Positions 11,253 to 19,712 of a stretch of 31,066 nucleotides of DNA are shown here, piece by piece. The notes under the pieces were generated by a model that did not search any database, had not been told where the DNA came from, and saw only the letters and a list, made by a program, of their open reading frames with translations. The stretch's first letter is position 1. Each line of letters opens with the position of its first letter. Source of the DNA: Saprolegnia diclina VS20 (lineage: Eukaryota > Oomycota > Saprolegniomycetes > Saprolegniales > Saprolegniaceae); assembly GCF_000281045.1 (NCBI RefSeq), contig NW_008246219.1:12842-43907 (forward strand), in the 5' to 3' direction. A program made the position numbers and the translations under genes.

Positions 11253-12416
11253 TTACTGCGGCAGCGCTGCGTTCCACGTGGCCCACGTCTTGGTCGCAAA
11301 GTAATCCTTGCTCTTGACCATGCGCACGAGCCAGTCGCCGGCAAAGATGCCACCAAAGATGGGGAGCTGTGCAACGCCACCGTCACGGCCAATCGGGATC
11401 AGTAGGCCTTGGGTCGACCCCGCCGCGAACGGCGCCAGTGGCGTGCCCTTTTTAATTTTCTTGACGAGGCCGGCGGCGAGGAACTTGGCTTGCTCGCCGG
11501 CAATGTACGCCATCTTGGGCGACGGATGGTTGCTCGCATCGCCGAGAGCGTAGACATTCGGGTACTTGGGGTCGTCGACTTGGAAGGCTGGTGTGACTTT
11601 GATGCCGGTGGGCGTCACCAGCGACGGATCCAGCGTCGCGACGAGCGACGTGTTGAGTGTGATACCCGCGCACACGAGCTGCACGTCGGAGATCACTTGG
11701 GTGCCGCCCGAGAGCGTGATCGTTTGGGTCGTGTACGAGTGCGCCGTGAGCCGCTCTGGCAGCCGTTCGCCAAGAATGAGCTTGACACCGCGCTGCGTGA
11801 GGCCGTCTGCAAGGCGGGAACGAAACTTGTCGGAAACCACAGCGGTTGACACGAGCTCCTTGCTGCCGTCGACAAGCGTGACTGTCTTTCCCGGGTATGT
11901 TGTCGCAATCTCGCCAGCAATTTCGCAGCCGACGGCGCCGCCACCGATAATCAAGACGCTGGACGCTGCAGCGATGCGGTCGTACGTCTCGAGGAGCGAC
12001 GCCTCGATGGTCGACCGGTTGTACACGTTGTTGGCGACCTTGATCGGCGCGGGGTACGAGCTGCCCGTGGCCAGCACAAGGTGATCAAACCGAATCGACT
12101 GCGTCGTCTCGCTACGCTCGTTGTCGGCGGTGATGGAGCGCACGACCACGTCGTTGGCCGATATCGACTCGGCGACGCCACGCACAAGGGTCGCGTGGGC
12201 AGGCAGCGCCTTGTCGAGCGGCATAAAGAGCTTGGGTACAAAGCTCTTGTCCACGAATGCGCGCGGGGCGCCGATCGCATGGAACGAGAACGACTGTTGC
12301 TCAATGACGGTGACGTGCGCAACGGTCGCCGGCAAGCTTGCTGCGAGGGCCTGCGCGAGCTGGATGCCAGCGTAGCCGCCGCCAACAATGACAATCTCCT
12401 GCACCGTGGTCGTCAT
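11253..12416 (-). CDS. AIFM2/FSP1-like FAD-dependent NAD(P)H oxidoreductase, copy 1
   Basis: Intronless, 387 residues, with two Rossmann folds of the pyridine nucleotide-disulphide oxidoreductase class. FAD site: VIVGGGYAGIQLAQALA near the N-terminus. ATG motif: LVLATGSSYP. NAD(P) site: VLIIGGGAVGCEIAGEIA (mid-protein). Second FAD site: VYALGDASNHPSPKMAYIA. The C-terminal block GDWLVRMVKSKDYFATKTW matches the membrane-contact region of AIFM2/AMID proteins. Known family members reduce ubiquinone or vitamin K with NAD(P)H and limit lipid peroxidation; that role here is by family. The start is at MTTTVQE because this gives the usual short lead before the FAD loop; an in-frame ATG 54 nt upstream (12470) adds a basic segment. 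There is no N-terminal Gly for myristoylation, unlike human FSP1. It is divergent from copy 2, across about 1 kb. Confidence 0.92.
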   Translation of the reverse strand: MTTTVQEIVIVGGGYAGIQLAQALAASLPATVAHVTVIEQQSFSFHAIGAPRAFVDKSFVPKLFMPLDKALPAHATLVRGVAESISANDVVVRSITADNERSETTQSIRFDHLVLATGSSYPAPIKVANNVYNRSTIEASLLETYDRIAAASSVLIIGGGAVGCEIAGEIATTYPGKTVTLVDGSKELVSTAVVSDKFRSRLADGLTQRGVKLILGERLPERLTAHSYTTQTITLSGGTQVISDVQLVCAGITLNTSLVATLDPSLVTPTGIKVTPAFQVDDPKYPNVYALGDASNHPSPKMAYIAGEQAKFLAAGLVKKIKKGTPLAPFAAGSTQGLLIPIGRDGGVAQLPIFGGIFAGDWLVRMVKSKDYFATKTWATWNAALPQ

Positions 12417-12628
12417 CTGAGGTCGACGTGGAAAATAAGAAATGAGATCCATACAGCGGCGACCGTGCAAGATCGCGACCAGTGGCGTTGGACCATCGCC
12501 GATGATGACCGACGCCCGTGGTCATCAACAGCAAACGTGGCAAATATGCTTACGTTATCATCGTTGGATTGGATAAAAAGCGGCGAATGAAAACGCGCCA
12601 TTGGCGAGACAAAGGAATACGCCACTTG

Positions 12629-12652
12629 GATTGGTCTTATTTCGAACCAATC
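12629..12652. promoter_or_regulatory. Inverted CCAAT-box pair upstream of FSP1-like copy 1
   Basis: GATTGGT (12629-12635) and ACCAATC (12646-12652) form 7-bp inverted arms around 10 nt, about 213 bp upstream of the ATG at 12416. CCAAT is the binding core of NF-Y; use here is inferred from recurrence at the other copies. Confidence 0.4.
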
Positions 12653-12689
12653 GGTGTGGCAATGGACGATCCAAGCTGACGGATCCTTG

Positions 12690-12722
12690 ATAGACCAGCA
12701 GAAGTTGCTTCTGCTGGTCTAT
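12690..12722. repeat. Perfect inverted repeat, 15-bp arms, 3-nt loop
   Basis: Arms 12690-12704 (ATAGACCAGCAGAAG) and 12708-12722 (CTTCTGCTGGTCTAT) pair without mismatch around TTG. It lies about 270 bp upstream of FSP1-like copy 1. It could form a cruciform or RNA hairpin, or be a dyad operator or insertion footprint. No transposon ends were recognised nearby. Confidence 0.75.
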
Positions 12723-13354
12723 TCGATAGGGTACAGTCAAGATCGAGCCGACGCACGCTGCCTATACCACGTTCACGCCTGCGAGGACTCCAAGAGAAGG
12801 CAAGGAAACACCCTCTGCAACTGCCTCTTTGTCGATCTGCGGCGCTGTCGGTGTTGCTCCAACCCACGAGCGCTCCAACGACTTGACGTTGTGCCACAAA
12901 ATACGGTCGAGTTGTTGGTCTCGCTTGCCCTGACGTACTCGTTTTGATTTCCGGCCTTGTCAACAGTTCAAGACCCTATCTTTACCAGCAAAGCCAACGA
13001 GCTATAACAAACTAGTACTGGAGTAGAGTGCACGTGGATACCAGTACTGCATTCATCCCTCAAGAGTACCGAGGTATCCAAAGATGACGGTATTAATCAG
13101 CGTTGATGGCCATTTTGGCGGCTCGTCATCGCTTATCGCGGAACGAAGCCGGAATGGAATTCACTGGAGCTTTGGTCCCAGGCGCGATGATCACAGTCTA
13201 TAGCCATACCTGCCACTATATCTTGGGGTAGAGCGCAATAAAGAACGAGCTGCAGGTGCCATCGAGGCCAAGGGAGCTTGTGTCATGCATCTCACTTGTA
13301 GTGGCCGTTACCATTTTAGCCAATCGCATGCAAGTTGACGGCACGGTCCGCTGG

Positions 13355-13377
13355 GATTGGCTGTAATATAGCCAATC
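13355..13377. promoter_or_regulatory. Inverted CCAAT-box pair upstream of FSP1-like copy 2
   Basis: GATTGGCT (13355-13362) and AGCCAATC (13370-13377) are perfect 8-bp inverted arms around 7 nt, 85 bp upstream of the ATG at 13462. A third AGCCAATC lies at 13318-13325. The same 8-mer recurs upstream of copies 3 and 4. Confidence 0.45.
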
Positions 13378-13461
13378 TCGTGTCCGCATGCGATGATCAC
13401 GTATCATCGGGCTTCGGTGAAGGATTACATCATGTCACTTTAGCAAACGCGACCAACGAGG

Positions 13462-14628
13462 ATGACATCGTCCACGTCCGCCGCGCCGCGCATCGTCGTC
13501 GTTGGCGGCGGCTACGCAGGCATCCAGTTTGCGCAGTCACTTGCCTACTATGCGCCAGGCGCCAGCATCACGGTCATCGAGAAGCAGACCTTTACCTTCC
13601 ACGCCAACGGCATGCCACGCGCCTTTGTCGACAAGTCGTATGTGCCCAAGCTCTTCATTCCGCTCGACAAGGCGCTGCCGTCGCATGTGACGCTCCTCCG
13701 CGGCCTCGCCGTGTCCATGACGGATGCGAGCGTGACTGTCCAGACCATCGACGTCGATGGCATCCTCGCCGCCGACACTACGGAGCTCGCCTTTGATTAT
13801 TGCGTTCTTGCGACCGGCAGCAGCTACGCGGCGCCCATCAAGGTACCCGAGAACGTCTACACGCGCGAGGCCATCGAGGCGTCGGTGCATGCGGCCATTG
13901 ATGCGATTGCAGCCGCTGAGAGCATCCTCGTCATTGGTGGCGGCGCCGTCGGCTGCGAAGTCGCGGGTGAAATTGCCGTCAAGTACCCGACCAAGACCGT
14001 GACGCTAGTCGACGGCAACACCCAACTGCTTGCCAGCGCCAACGTGTCGGAGCAGTTTCGGACCAAGGTGGCCGAGGGCCTTGTCGCGCACGGTGTCAAG
14101 CTCGTACTCGGTGAGCGCCTCCCGAGCCGACGCACCGCCCACTCGTTTACGCGCGAAACCATGACGCTCTCGGGCGGGACCGTCATCGCTTCGGACGTGC
14201 AGCTCGTGTGCGCGGGCATGACGCCCAACACGAGCCTCGTCGCCGCACAGCATCCGTCGCTCGTGACGCCCCACGGCATCAACGTCACTACCTCCATGCA
14301 GCTCGAAGGCAAGGACCACATTTTTGTCCTTGGAGATGCGAGCAACCACCTCTCGCCCAAGATGGCGTACGTGGCGATGGAGCAGGCCAAGCATTTGGGA
14401 TACGGGCTCGCGCAGCACCTTCTGTACAAGACGCCGTTGGCACCATTTGCGATGAACCCGATTGGTCTCATGCTCCTGCCGATTGGACCGTACGCGGGCG
14501 TCGCGCAGTTTCCCGTGCCTTTCTACGGTGCGCTCGTGCTCGGCGACTGGGTCGTGCGCTTCATCAAGGGTGCCGACTACTTTGCGAGCCGGACGTGGGG
14601 GACGTGGAACGCTTCGGTGCCGTCCTAG
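13462..14628 (+). CDS. AIFM2/FSP1-like FAD-dependent NAD(P)H oxidoreductase, copy 2
   Basis: Intronless, 388 residues, start at the first ATG (MTSSTSAAPRIVVVGGG). It has the full set of family motifs: VVVGGGYAGIQFAQSLA (FAD), VLATGSSYAAPIKV, VIGGGAVGCEVAGEIAVKYP (NAD(P)H) and FVLGDASNHLSPKMAYVA (FAD), with the C-terminal GDWVVRFIKGADYFASRTW. By family it is a membrane-associated quinone or naphthoquinone reductase. It is clearly paralogous to copy 1 and to copies 3/4 along its whole length but more diverged from copies 3/4 than they are from each other. It is convergent with copy 3; the 3' ends lie 370 bp apart. Confidence 0.92.
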   Translation: MTSSTSAAPRIVVVGGGYAGIQFAQSLAYYAPGASITVIEKQTFTFHANGMPRAFVDKSYVPKLFIPLDKALPSHVTLLRGLAVSMTDASVTVQTIDVDGILAADTTELAFDYCVLATGSSYAAPIKVPENVYTREAIEASVHAAIDAIAAAESILVIGGGAVGCEVAGEIAVKYPTKTVTLVDGNTQLLASANVSEQFRTKVAEGLVAHGVKLVLGERLPSRRTAHSFTRETMTLSGGTVIASDVQLVCAGMTPNTSLVAAQHPSLVTPHGINVTTSMQLEGKDHIFVLGDASNHLSPKMAYVAMEQAKHLGYGLAQHLLYKTPLAPFAMNPIGLMLLPIGPYAGVAQFPVPFYGALVLGDWVVRFIKGADYFASRTWGTWNASVPS

Positions 14629-14974
14629 GCGCTCTGACATGGAAGTTGGTGTATATAACCAGAATACAATCGCTTTTGAAATATGAGCAGATACTAAAAC
14701 ATTTCCGATTCACATCTCGGCGGTCGACGAGGTGTGGCGACGACCGTCGCTTCGGACGACTCTACCAACGAGACGGTACGAACAGTGGATGTCATTTGAG
14801 TGAACCCTTGTCGACCCCGCTGTAGAGTCTTCCAAGCCTGATCGGGCAGGCTATTTGCAACTGTTGGCGAAAATATCTCGACTATCAGAACTATCGCAGC
14901 CTCCGTTTTCATGGAAAATTGACACGACAAATGGATTGAGAGTTATGTATTACCTTGCATCCAACAAGAAAAAG
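14629..14974. other. Intergenic stretch between convergent FSP1-like copies 2 and 3
   Basis: About 350 bp of sequence A+T-richer than the flanking genes. It should hold the 3' untranslated ends of the two genes. I see no gene. Its right end, 14975, is where homology with the distant inverted copy begins. Confidence 0.5.
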
Positions 14975-14998
14975 CGGCCCATTAACGGCCGCGACGAC

Positions 14999-16153
14999 TC
15001 AAGGCGCCAACGTCGCCTTCCACTTGCCCCACGACATGCTCGCAAAGTAATCTTTGCCTTTGGTGGTGCGCACGAGCCAGTCGCCGACGACGACGCCGCC
15101 AAACATGGGCAGCTGCCCAACGCCGCCGCCCGGACCCGTTGGCACAAGCATGGCCGTGATCTCACTTGTCTTGAACGGAGGCACGGGCGTGCCTTTCTGA
15201 ATGGTCTTGGCCAGCTTCTTGGCGAGAAACGCTGCTTGCTCGCCTGCAGTCATGGCCAGCTTGGGCGACGGGTGGTTGCTCGCGTCGCCAAGGACATAGA
15301 CATGATGCAGTGACGAGTCGTCGACTTGGAGATTGCTCTTGACACGGATACCTTGCGGCGTTGCGAGCGATGGGCGAAAGGCGGCCATGAGCTGCGTGTT
15401 GGGCGTCATGCCCGACGTCACCAGCTGCACGTCGGCCGTGAGGGTCTTGCCACTCGCAAAGGTCAGCGACTGACGCTCGAACGAGCTCGCACTCGGACGC
15501 TGCGCGAGGCGTTCGTTGAGCAAGAGGCGGACACCACGCGCTTCCAAGCTCGCGACGAGCCGCGCGCGAAACTTGGCCGAGACACCGGCGTGCGCCATGA
15601 GCTCGCGGTTACCGTCGACAAGCGTCACCGTCTTGGTCGGGTACGCACTCGCAATTTCGCCGGCAATCTCGCACCCGACAGCGCCGCCACCGATGAGGAC
15701 GACGCTGGACGCAGCGGCAATGCGGTCAATGCTCTCGTGCAGCGCGGCTTGGATGGTCGCGCGGTTGACAACGTCGCCTGGCACTTTGATCGGACCCGGG
15801 TAGCTGCTGCCCGTTGCCAACACGAGGTAGTCGAAGCGAAGGGTCGTCGTCGACTCGGCGAGTGCGCCATCGACGATCGCACGTACGGTCACCTCGTGGT
15901 CGGTGATGCGCTCGGCCGCGCCGCGCAAAAGCGTCACACTGGGCGGAAGCGCCTTGTCGAGCGGGATAAAGAGTTTGGGGACGTACGCCTTGTCAACAAG
16001 GGCGCGGGGAATCCCGACAGCGTGAAACGTAAAGCTTTGCTTCTCGATCACGGTGATCTTGACGGTCGACGAGAGCTTGGCCGCGAGCGCTTGGGCAAAC
16101 TGGATGCCGGCAGGACCGCCACCGATGACGACAACGTGTTGTTGCTGGACCAT
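14999..16153 (-). CDS. AIFM2/FSP1-like FAD-dependent NAD(P)H oxidoreductase, copy 3
   Basis: Intronless, 384 residues from MVQQQHVVVIGGG; an in-frame ATG at 16177 would add eight residues (MHLLNTPN). Motifs: VVVIGGGPAGIQFAQALA (FAD), LVLATGSSYPGPIKV, VLIGGGAVGCEIAGEIA (NAD(P)H), VYVLGDASNHPSPKLAMTA (FAD), and C-terminal GDWLVRTTKGKDYFASMSW. It differs from copy 4 at only eight positions that I could count, all conservative or at surface-like sites, and none in a cofactor motif, so both should work. It sits in the left arm of the inverted duplication. The N gap lies in its 5' region, about 200 bp from the start. By family it is an NAD(P)H:quinone reductase. Confidence 0.93.
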   Translation of the reverse strand: MVQQQHVVVIGGGPAGIQFAQALAAKLSSTVKITVIEKQSFTFHAVGIPRALVDKAYVPKLFIPLDKALPPSVTLLRGAAERITDHEVTVRAIVDGALAESTTTLRFDYLVLATGSSYPGPIKVPGDVVNRATIQAALHESIDRIAAASSVVLIGGGAVGCEIAGEIASAYPTKTVTLVDGNRELMAHAGVSAKFRARLVASLEARGVRLLLNERLAQRPSASSFERQSLTFASGKTLTADVQLVTSGMTPNTQLMAAFRPSLATPQGIRVKSNLQVDDSSLHHVYVLGDASNHPSPKLAMTAGEQAAFLAKKLAKTIQKGTPVPPFKTSEITAMLVPTGPGGGVGQLPMFGGVVVGDWLVRTTKGKDYFASMSWGKWKATLAP

Positions 16154-16265
16154 GTTGGGAGTGTTGAGTAGATGCAAGATTTGGAAATGAATTTAGGGGG
16201 TGACGACGAGATGCTTGGCGCCATTTTAGGAGGGGCAGGATCTCGCGACTGATGATGGGCATGCG

Positions 16266-16351
16266 GCGTGGCCATGGTGCTGTTGTTGTTGATGGCGCGA
16301 TGGCCATCATCGACGCATGATTGGCTACATTCCAACGAATCAGAGACGATG
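16266..16351. repeat. 86-bp direct repeat, copy left of the N gap
   Basis: Identical to 16452-16537. It ends exactly at the first N. The matching part of the other duplication arm (about 22619-22704, inverted) holds this segment once. Confidence 0.92.
16319..16326 (-). promoter_or_regulatory. CCAAT box upstream of FSP1-like copy 3
   Basis: AGCCAATC read on the minus strand, 166 bp upstream of the copy 3 start, the same distance as in copy 4. A second box lies at 16557-16564. The box at 16505-16512 belongs to the probable assembly duplicate. Confidence 0.4.
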
Positions 16352-16451
16352 NNNNNNNNNNNNNNNNNNNNNNNNNNNNNNNNNNNNNNNNNNNNNNNNN
16401 NNNNNNNNNNNNNNNNNNNNNNNNNNNNNNNNNNNNNNNNNNNNNNNNNNN
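16352..16451. other. Assembly gap (100 N), probably spurious
   Basis: Exactly 100 unknown bases, the usual size for a gap of unknown length. Both sides end in the same 86 bp, as when two contig ends overlap but are not merged. True sequence is likely continuous, with one 86-bp copy. Confidence 0.9.
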
Positions 16452-16537
16452 GCGTGGCCATGGTGCTGTTGTTGTTGATGGCGCGATGGCCATCATCGAC
16501 GCATGATTGGCTACATTCCAACGAATCAGAGACGATG
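16452..16537. repeat. 86-bp direct repeat, copy right of the N gap
   Basis: Starts at the first base after the gap and equals 16266-16351 base for base by eye. Beyond 16537 the sequence carries on as in the other duplication arm. Confidence 0.92.
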
Positions 16538-16962
16538 TATAGGATTGGGCTCCGTGGATTGGCTGAAATGCAGGATTTGCCGTTACACTCTCATTCGAGT
16601 GACTTCGCACACGCAGAACTCGGCATGGCCTCTGGCAGGTACGACATCGGGGAAGCAACTTCGGTGGCACATGTGCATGGAGAGTATGTACCCTGAAGGT
16701 CGACCAGTTTTCTCTGTTGGAGTACCACACCTCTAAATGCAGAGGTGCAAGCGGAATACACGTAGTCATTGCTCACAGCGTAGCACCGAGTGTGTAGAGA
16801 TTCGCTACCCTGGTGTGCTCTGCCAATTTGATGTTTTGTTTGGTTTTGTGGCGTTGGCATCGCAAGGAACATCGCGTGCGTCATCTTTAGGATTGGTCGC
16901 ACACCATCAGTTGAGTGAATTTGGCGCCGAAACGCCAACCCCAAAAGTTCCGACTCTTCAAA

Positions 16963-19137
16963 ATGTACCCTGTGCTGCCTCTTCAGCCGGGCCCACCCTC
17001 CGACGGATGGAGACGCTCGCGCCGAGCCACTTGCATCGCGGTCCTTGGGCTACTCTACCTCTGGTTCGCCATGGCCGTCGGGGCTTACTACCTCGTGCCG
17101 CTTTCGTACACCTTTGGGAACGACCTGTGGCCAGGCTACAACTCGAGTGGGTACGAGCTCTTTCTTGTCGACGCCATCAACAGCATTTTGGAGCAGCCAC
17201 ATGTGGACAATATCATCAATCTCTCCGCTGTCAGGATTGCAAAATCCTATGCACCGTCAACAACGAGTCACTTGCCCGAGCCGCACCCGACGCTTGCACG
17301 AGCCTTGCTTCTCACAAAGCTCACGTCCATCGAGTACGCTATCGCAAATGTCCGCAACATGTCAGCGGATCAAACGCTAATGCTGCCGACGCATTTTTGC
17401 TACGTCGACTTTGGCCGGCGCTGGGAGCTCGCACACTCGGACGTGCGCCAAGCTCGGTGCGAAGCCCGGTACCGCACGAACGGCGCCGTCGATTTGGATG
17501 CCATTTTGCGCAACCAAAACTGGACAAGTCTCATGGGCGTCGACGGCGACAACTTGCAGATGGCTGTTTTGGACGCAATCACCGCGTCAGGCGATGCAGG
17601 TCACGCGTGGCTTAATGCGACGACCCACTGCGCGTCGTCTCTCCAAGACGAAGCCGCGTATTGGCGATCGTTTGAGTTGACGCACTTTACACTACAGTGG
17701 CAAAACAATGCGTTCACCGGCCTCCAGTCGACGCTGACGGTTCTGAATCCATTCAACCTCGCGTCGACACTCGAGTTGCACCGCTCGACGTACGTGCGGG
17801 GGCCGTGGACGTCGAGCATCTTCAATGTCTTCTTCATGAACGAAATCTACTTTATGGCCGCGTGCGGCCAAAGCCTTGTGCGGGACGCGACCAACTACTT
17901 TCGGAATGCACAATGCATCTATTCGGCAACACCCGAATTCGAAGGCTTCCTTGGGCTCAGCGACAGCAATGGCCAGTTCGTTCACCAAACGGGCCTTGTG
18001 CGCGATACAGTTGGGCCGTTCTTGTCGGTGGATCTGTTTGTCGTGGCGCCACCACCCGCGCTAGTCACTGCGATTACCGCCTTTGAACAGCGCCTCTACC
18101 TGATGCTTGAAGCCAACCGCAGTGCTGCAAGTGCTTACCAGCAACAGCTCTCTCCTCTCTCGGTTCCACCGGTGCCAACGTGGTGGCAAAATGGCTCGTT
18201 CCTCTTGTACGGTGGCAACCCCATGTGTCTCTATAACGCGGCAACGTCGTTTTCGCAGCCGTTCTTTGCTTTTGGGGACGCATGCAACAAACAGAAGCGT
18301 GCTGCGATGGTGGTATCGCCGGCTGCTTTGGTGTTTGCCATGAGCATGAGTGCGGCATTGGTCCAAGACCTTTGTGCACCCATCACAGATGCTGCTTGTG
18401 TGCATCGCGTCTCAGTGGCCCGCGACCTTGCAATGACCTTGAGATGGGGGACGGCATCGACTATGGCGTCGTTGGCGTCCACAGTGAACGCGAGTCACGT
18501 GCAGCTCATGCAGTTTGCTTCGAATCACCAAGGCACCGAGTGGACGCTTCTCACCGCGCCGATCCTCTTTGATCCGGTCTTCGGTTGGGCAGCTGTCTAC
18601 GACTGGGCGACCGGGCAACGTGAAGTTGTCTCGTTTGAAGGAGACAACGGCACACTTGTCCTACTCTCCGACGCGTATACCGATGCAGGAGATGTGGACT
18701 TGAACACGGCGCCGTTGGGCCAAGCCTCAGCGATCCTCATCTACACTCTGCTCTACTCGTCGCTCGTTCTTTCAGCAACAGCTCTTCTGTGTTCTTGGCT
18801 CGGCCTTCGGCTGCGACTGGCATTTGCGGGCCAAAGTCTATTTGTCTTCCATCGCGTTGTCGGGTCGACCTGGCTCGGGCGACCGTTGATGCTGCTTCGC
18901 GGATGCTCGGCGGCGATGCTTCTCAGCACCTCGTCCGTCACACTCTCGCATACGAACGGTATTTCTGCTCTACAAACGGGCCACTGGCCTATGTTTGAGA
19001 CGCTCGTACTTGCGGGCGAGGCGACATGGATAACGTATGCACTGAGTGAGGTCCTACTCGTTTTGCAACCCAACGGCTGGAATCTCGACGCTGCGTTGAT
19101 TTGGGTTAGCTACGTCATCCTCGATACGATACGATAG
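16963..19137 (+). CDS. Large membrane protein, module A (first part of a two-module gene)
   Basis: Intronless ORF, 724 residues from MYPVLPLQPG; an in-frame ATG at 16915 would add 16 residues. N-terminal membrane helix (VLGLLYLWFAMAVGAYYLV), then an ectodomain of about 550 residues with many N-glycosylation sites and cysteines (DVRQARC, WTSLMGVDGDN), the block VVSFEGDNGTLVLLSD, and then helices at ILIYTLLYSSLVLSATALL and GRPLMLLRGCSAAMLLS. The frame closes at TAG (19135-19137), but homology to module B continues in another frame just downstream (MDLQMSCFSTDYIYTLTC against MDLQCSSPALDYQVTC). The break lies at a tandem GATACGATAC; one GATAC unit fewer would keep the frame open. Function unknown; by look it is a plasma-membrane or secretory-pathway protein. 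It may be a pseudogene, a sequencing error, or a truly shortened protein. Confidence 0.75.
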   Translation: MYPVLPLQPGPPSDGWRRSRRATCIAVLGLLYLWFAMAVGAYYLVPLSYTFGNDLWPGYNSSGYELFLVDAINSILEQPHVDNIINLSAVRIAKSYAPSTTSHLPEPHPTLARALLLTKLTSIEYAIANVRNMSADQTLMLPTHFCYVDFGRRWELAHSDVRQARCEARYRTNGAVDLDAILRNQNWTSLMGVDGDNLQMAVLDAITASGDAGHAWLNATTHCASSLQDEAAYWRSFELTHFTLQWQNNAFTGLQSTLTVLNPFNLASTLELHRSTYVRGPWTSSIFNVFFMNEIYFMAACGQSLVRDATNYFRNAQCIYSATPEFEGFLGLSDSNGQFVHQTGLVRDTVGPFLSVDLFVVAPPPALVTAITAFEQRLYLMLEANRSAASAYQQQLSPLSVPPVPTWWQNGSFLLYGGNPMCLYNAATSFSQPFFAFGDACNKQKRAAMVVSPAALVFAMSMSAALVQDLCAPITDAACVHRVSVARDLAMTLRWGTASTMASLASTVNASHVQLMQFASNHQGTEWTLLTAPILFDPVFGWAAVYDWATGQREVVSFEGDNGTLVLLSDAYTDAGDVDLNTAPLGQASAILIYTLLYSSLVLSATALLCSWLGLRLRLAFAGQSLFVFHRVVGSTWLGRPLMLLRGCSAAMLLSTSSVTLSHTNGISALQTGHWPMFETLVLAGEATWITYALSEVLLVLQPNGWNLDAALIWVSYVILDTIR

Positions 19138-19700
19138 CACCGGTCGATGTCGTGATGGACCTGCAAATGTCGTGTTTTAGCACCGACTATATTTACACTC
19201 TGACGTGCTCGCATGGCTCCATCACGATCGGCAGCACCCGCCGTGTCGTGCTGCTGCTTGCCATCCAAACGATCGGTCTCTTCATCGCATTGACCACTCG
19301 GCTGTGGCACCGACAAACCGCACGTCGCTCGGACAGCGTGCTTCTCTCTGGTGCCGCTAGTGTTCTCTTGACGGCGGACCTCGACGACGTTAGCTCTCTT
19401 CTCTCTGGCCGTGTTCCACTGCGATACGGCCGCATCTTATTTGACGTCAAGCTCTGGGTCATCGTGCGAGTGGCACCACCGCACCTGCGGGTGCTCCCGC
19501 GCCTTGCGCTGCACGGTCCGTCGCCCTCTCGGTATACTCGCTACGTTGCGTTGGCTGGGTTCCTCTACGTCGCCGCGGACGTCTGGAGCAGCTACTCGTG
19601 TCTGAGTGTCGTGCAACGCGCGCTCGTGAACGACCTTGTCTGGCCCGGCTTCAAGCTCACCCATACGCATGTGTTTCTCTCAACGTACCTCTGGCGTTAG
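19138..19700 (+). CDS. Module A C-terminus joined to module B N-terminus
   Basis: Open frame from about 19123 to the TAG at 19698-19700. The first part completes module A: helix VVLLLAIQTIGLFIALTT, then RILFDVKLWVIVRV, the match to RSQLLLFDVKTWRL at the end of module B. It then runs without a break into a second N-terminal helix (RYVALAGFLYVAADVW) and VNDLVWPGF, which matches NDLWPGYN after the first helix of module A. So the two modules are fused in one frame and not separated by intergenic DNA. The frame is the same as that of the following ORF; only the single TAG stands between them. This piece has no convincing start of its own. Confidence 0.65.
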
Positions 19701-19712
19701 CCGTCGCTCAGT

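Larger units (their letters stand above)
12417..13461. promoter_or_regulatory. Divergent promoter region between FSP1-like copies 1 and 2
   Basis: About 1 kb without a convincing gene. It holds a CCAAT-box inverted pair near copy 1 (12629-12652), a perfect 15-bp-arm hairpin (12690-12722), and near copy 2 a CCAAT box at 13318-13325 plus an inverted CCAAT pair at 13355-13377. The small ORFs here lack the codon use of the flanking genes and are not called. Confidence 0.5.
14975..16690 (-). repeat. Left arm of a large inverted duplication
   Basis: The reverse complement of this arm matches about 22510-23991. Near identity runs from 14975 (GGGCCG junction) through the whole flavoprotein gene and its 5' region. 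It becomes weaker, with an indel, beyond about 16560. The 100-N gap and a duplicated 86-bp segment inside this arm are absent from the other arm. Confidence 0.88.

Noticed and set aside
15326-16171. 281-codon ORF antisense to FSP1-like copy 3 (and its twin at 22795-23640)
   Set aside because: Both are long because the sense gene has strong G/C third-position bias; the twin exists only because the sense gene was duplicated. The products have low-complexity, Arg-rich composition and no start context.
16268-16696. ORFs running through the N gap
   Set aside because: Their open frames depend on unknown bases and on a duplicated 86-bp segment that is probably an artefact.
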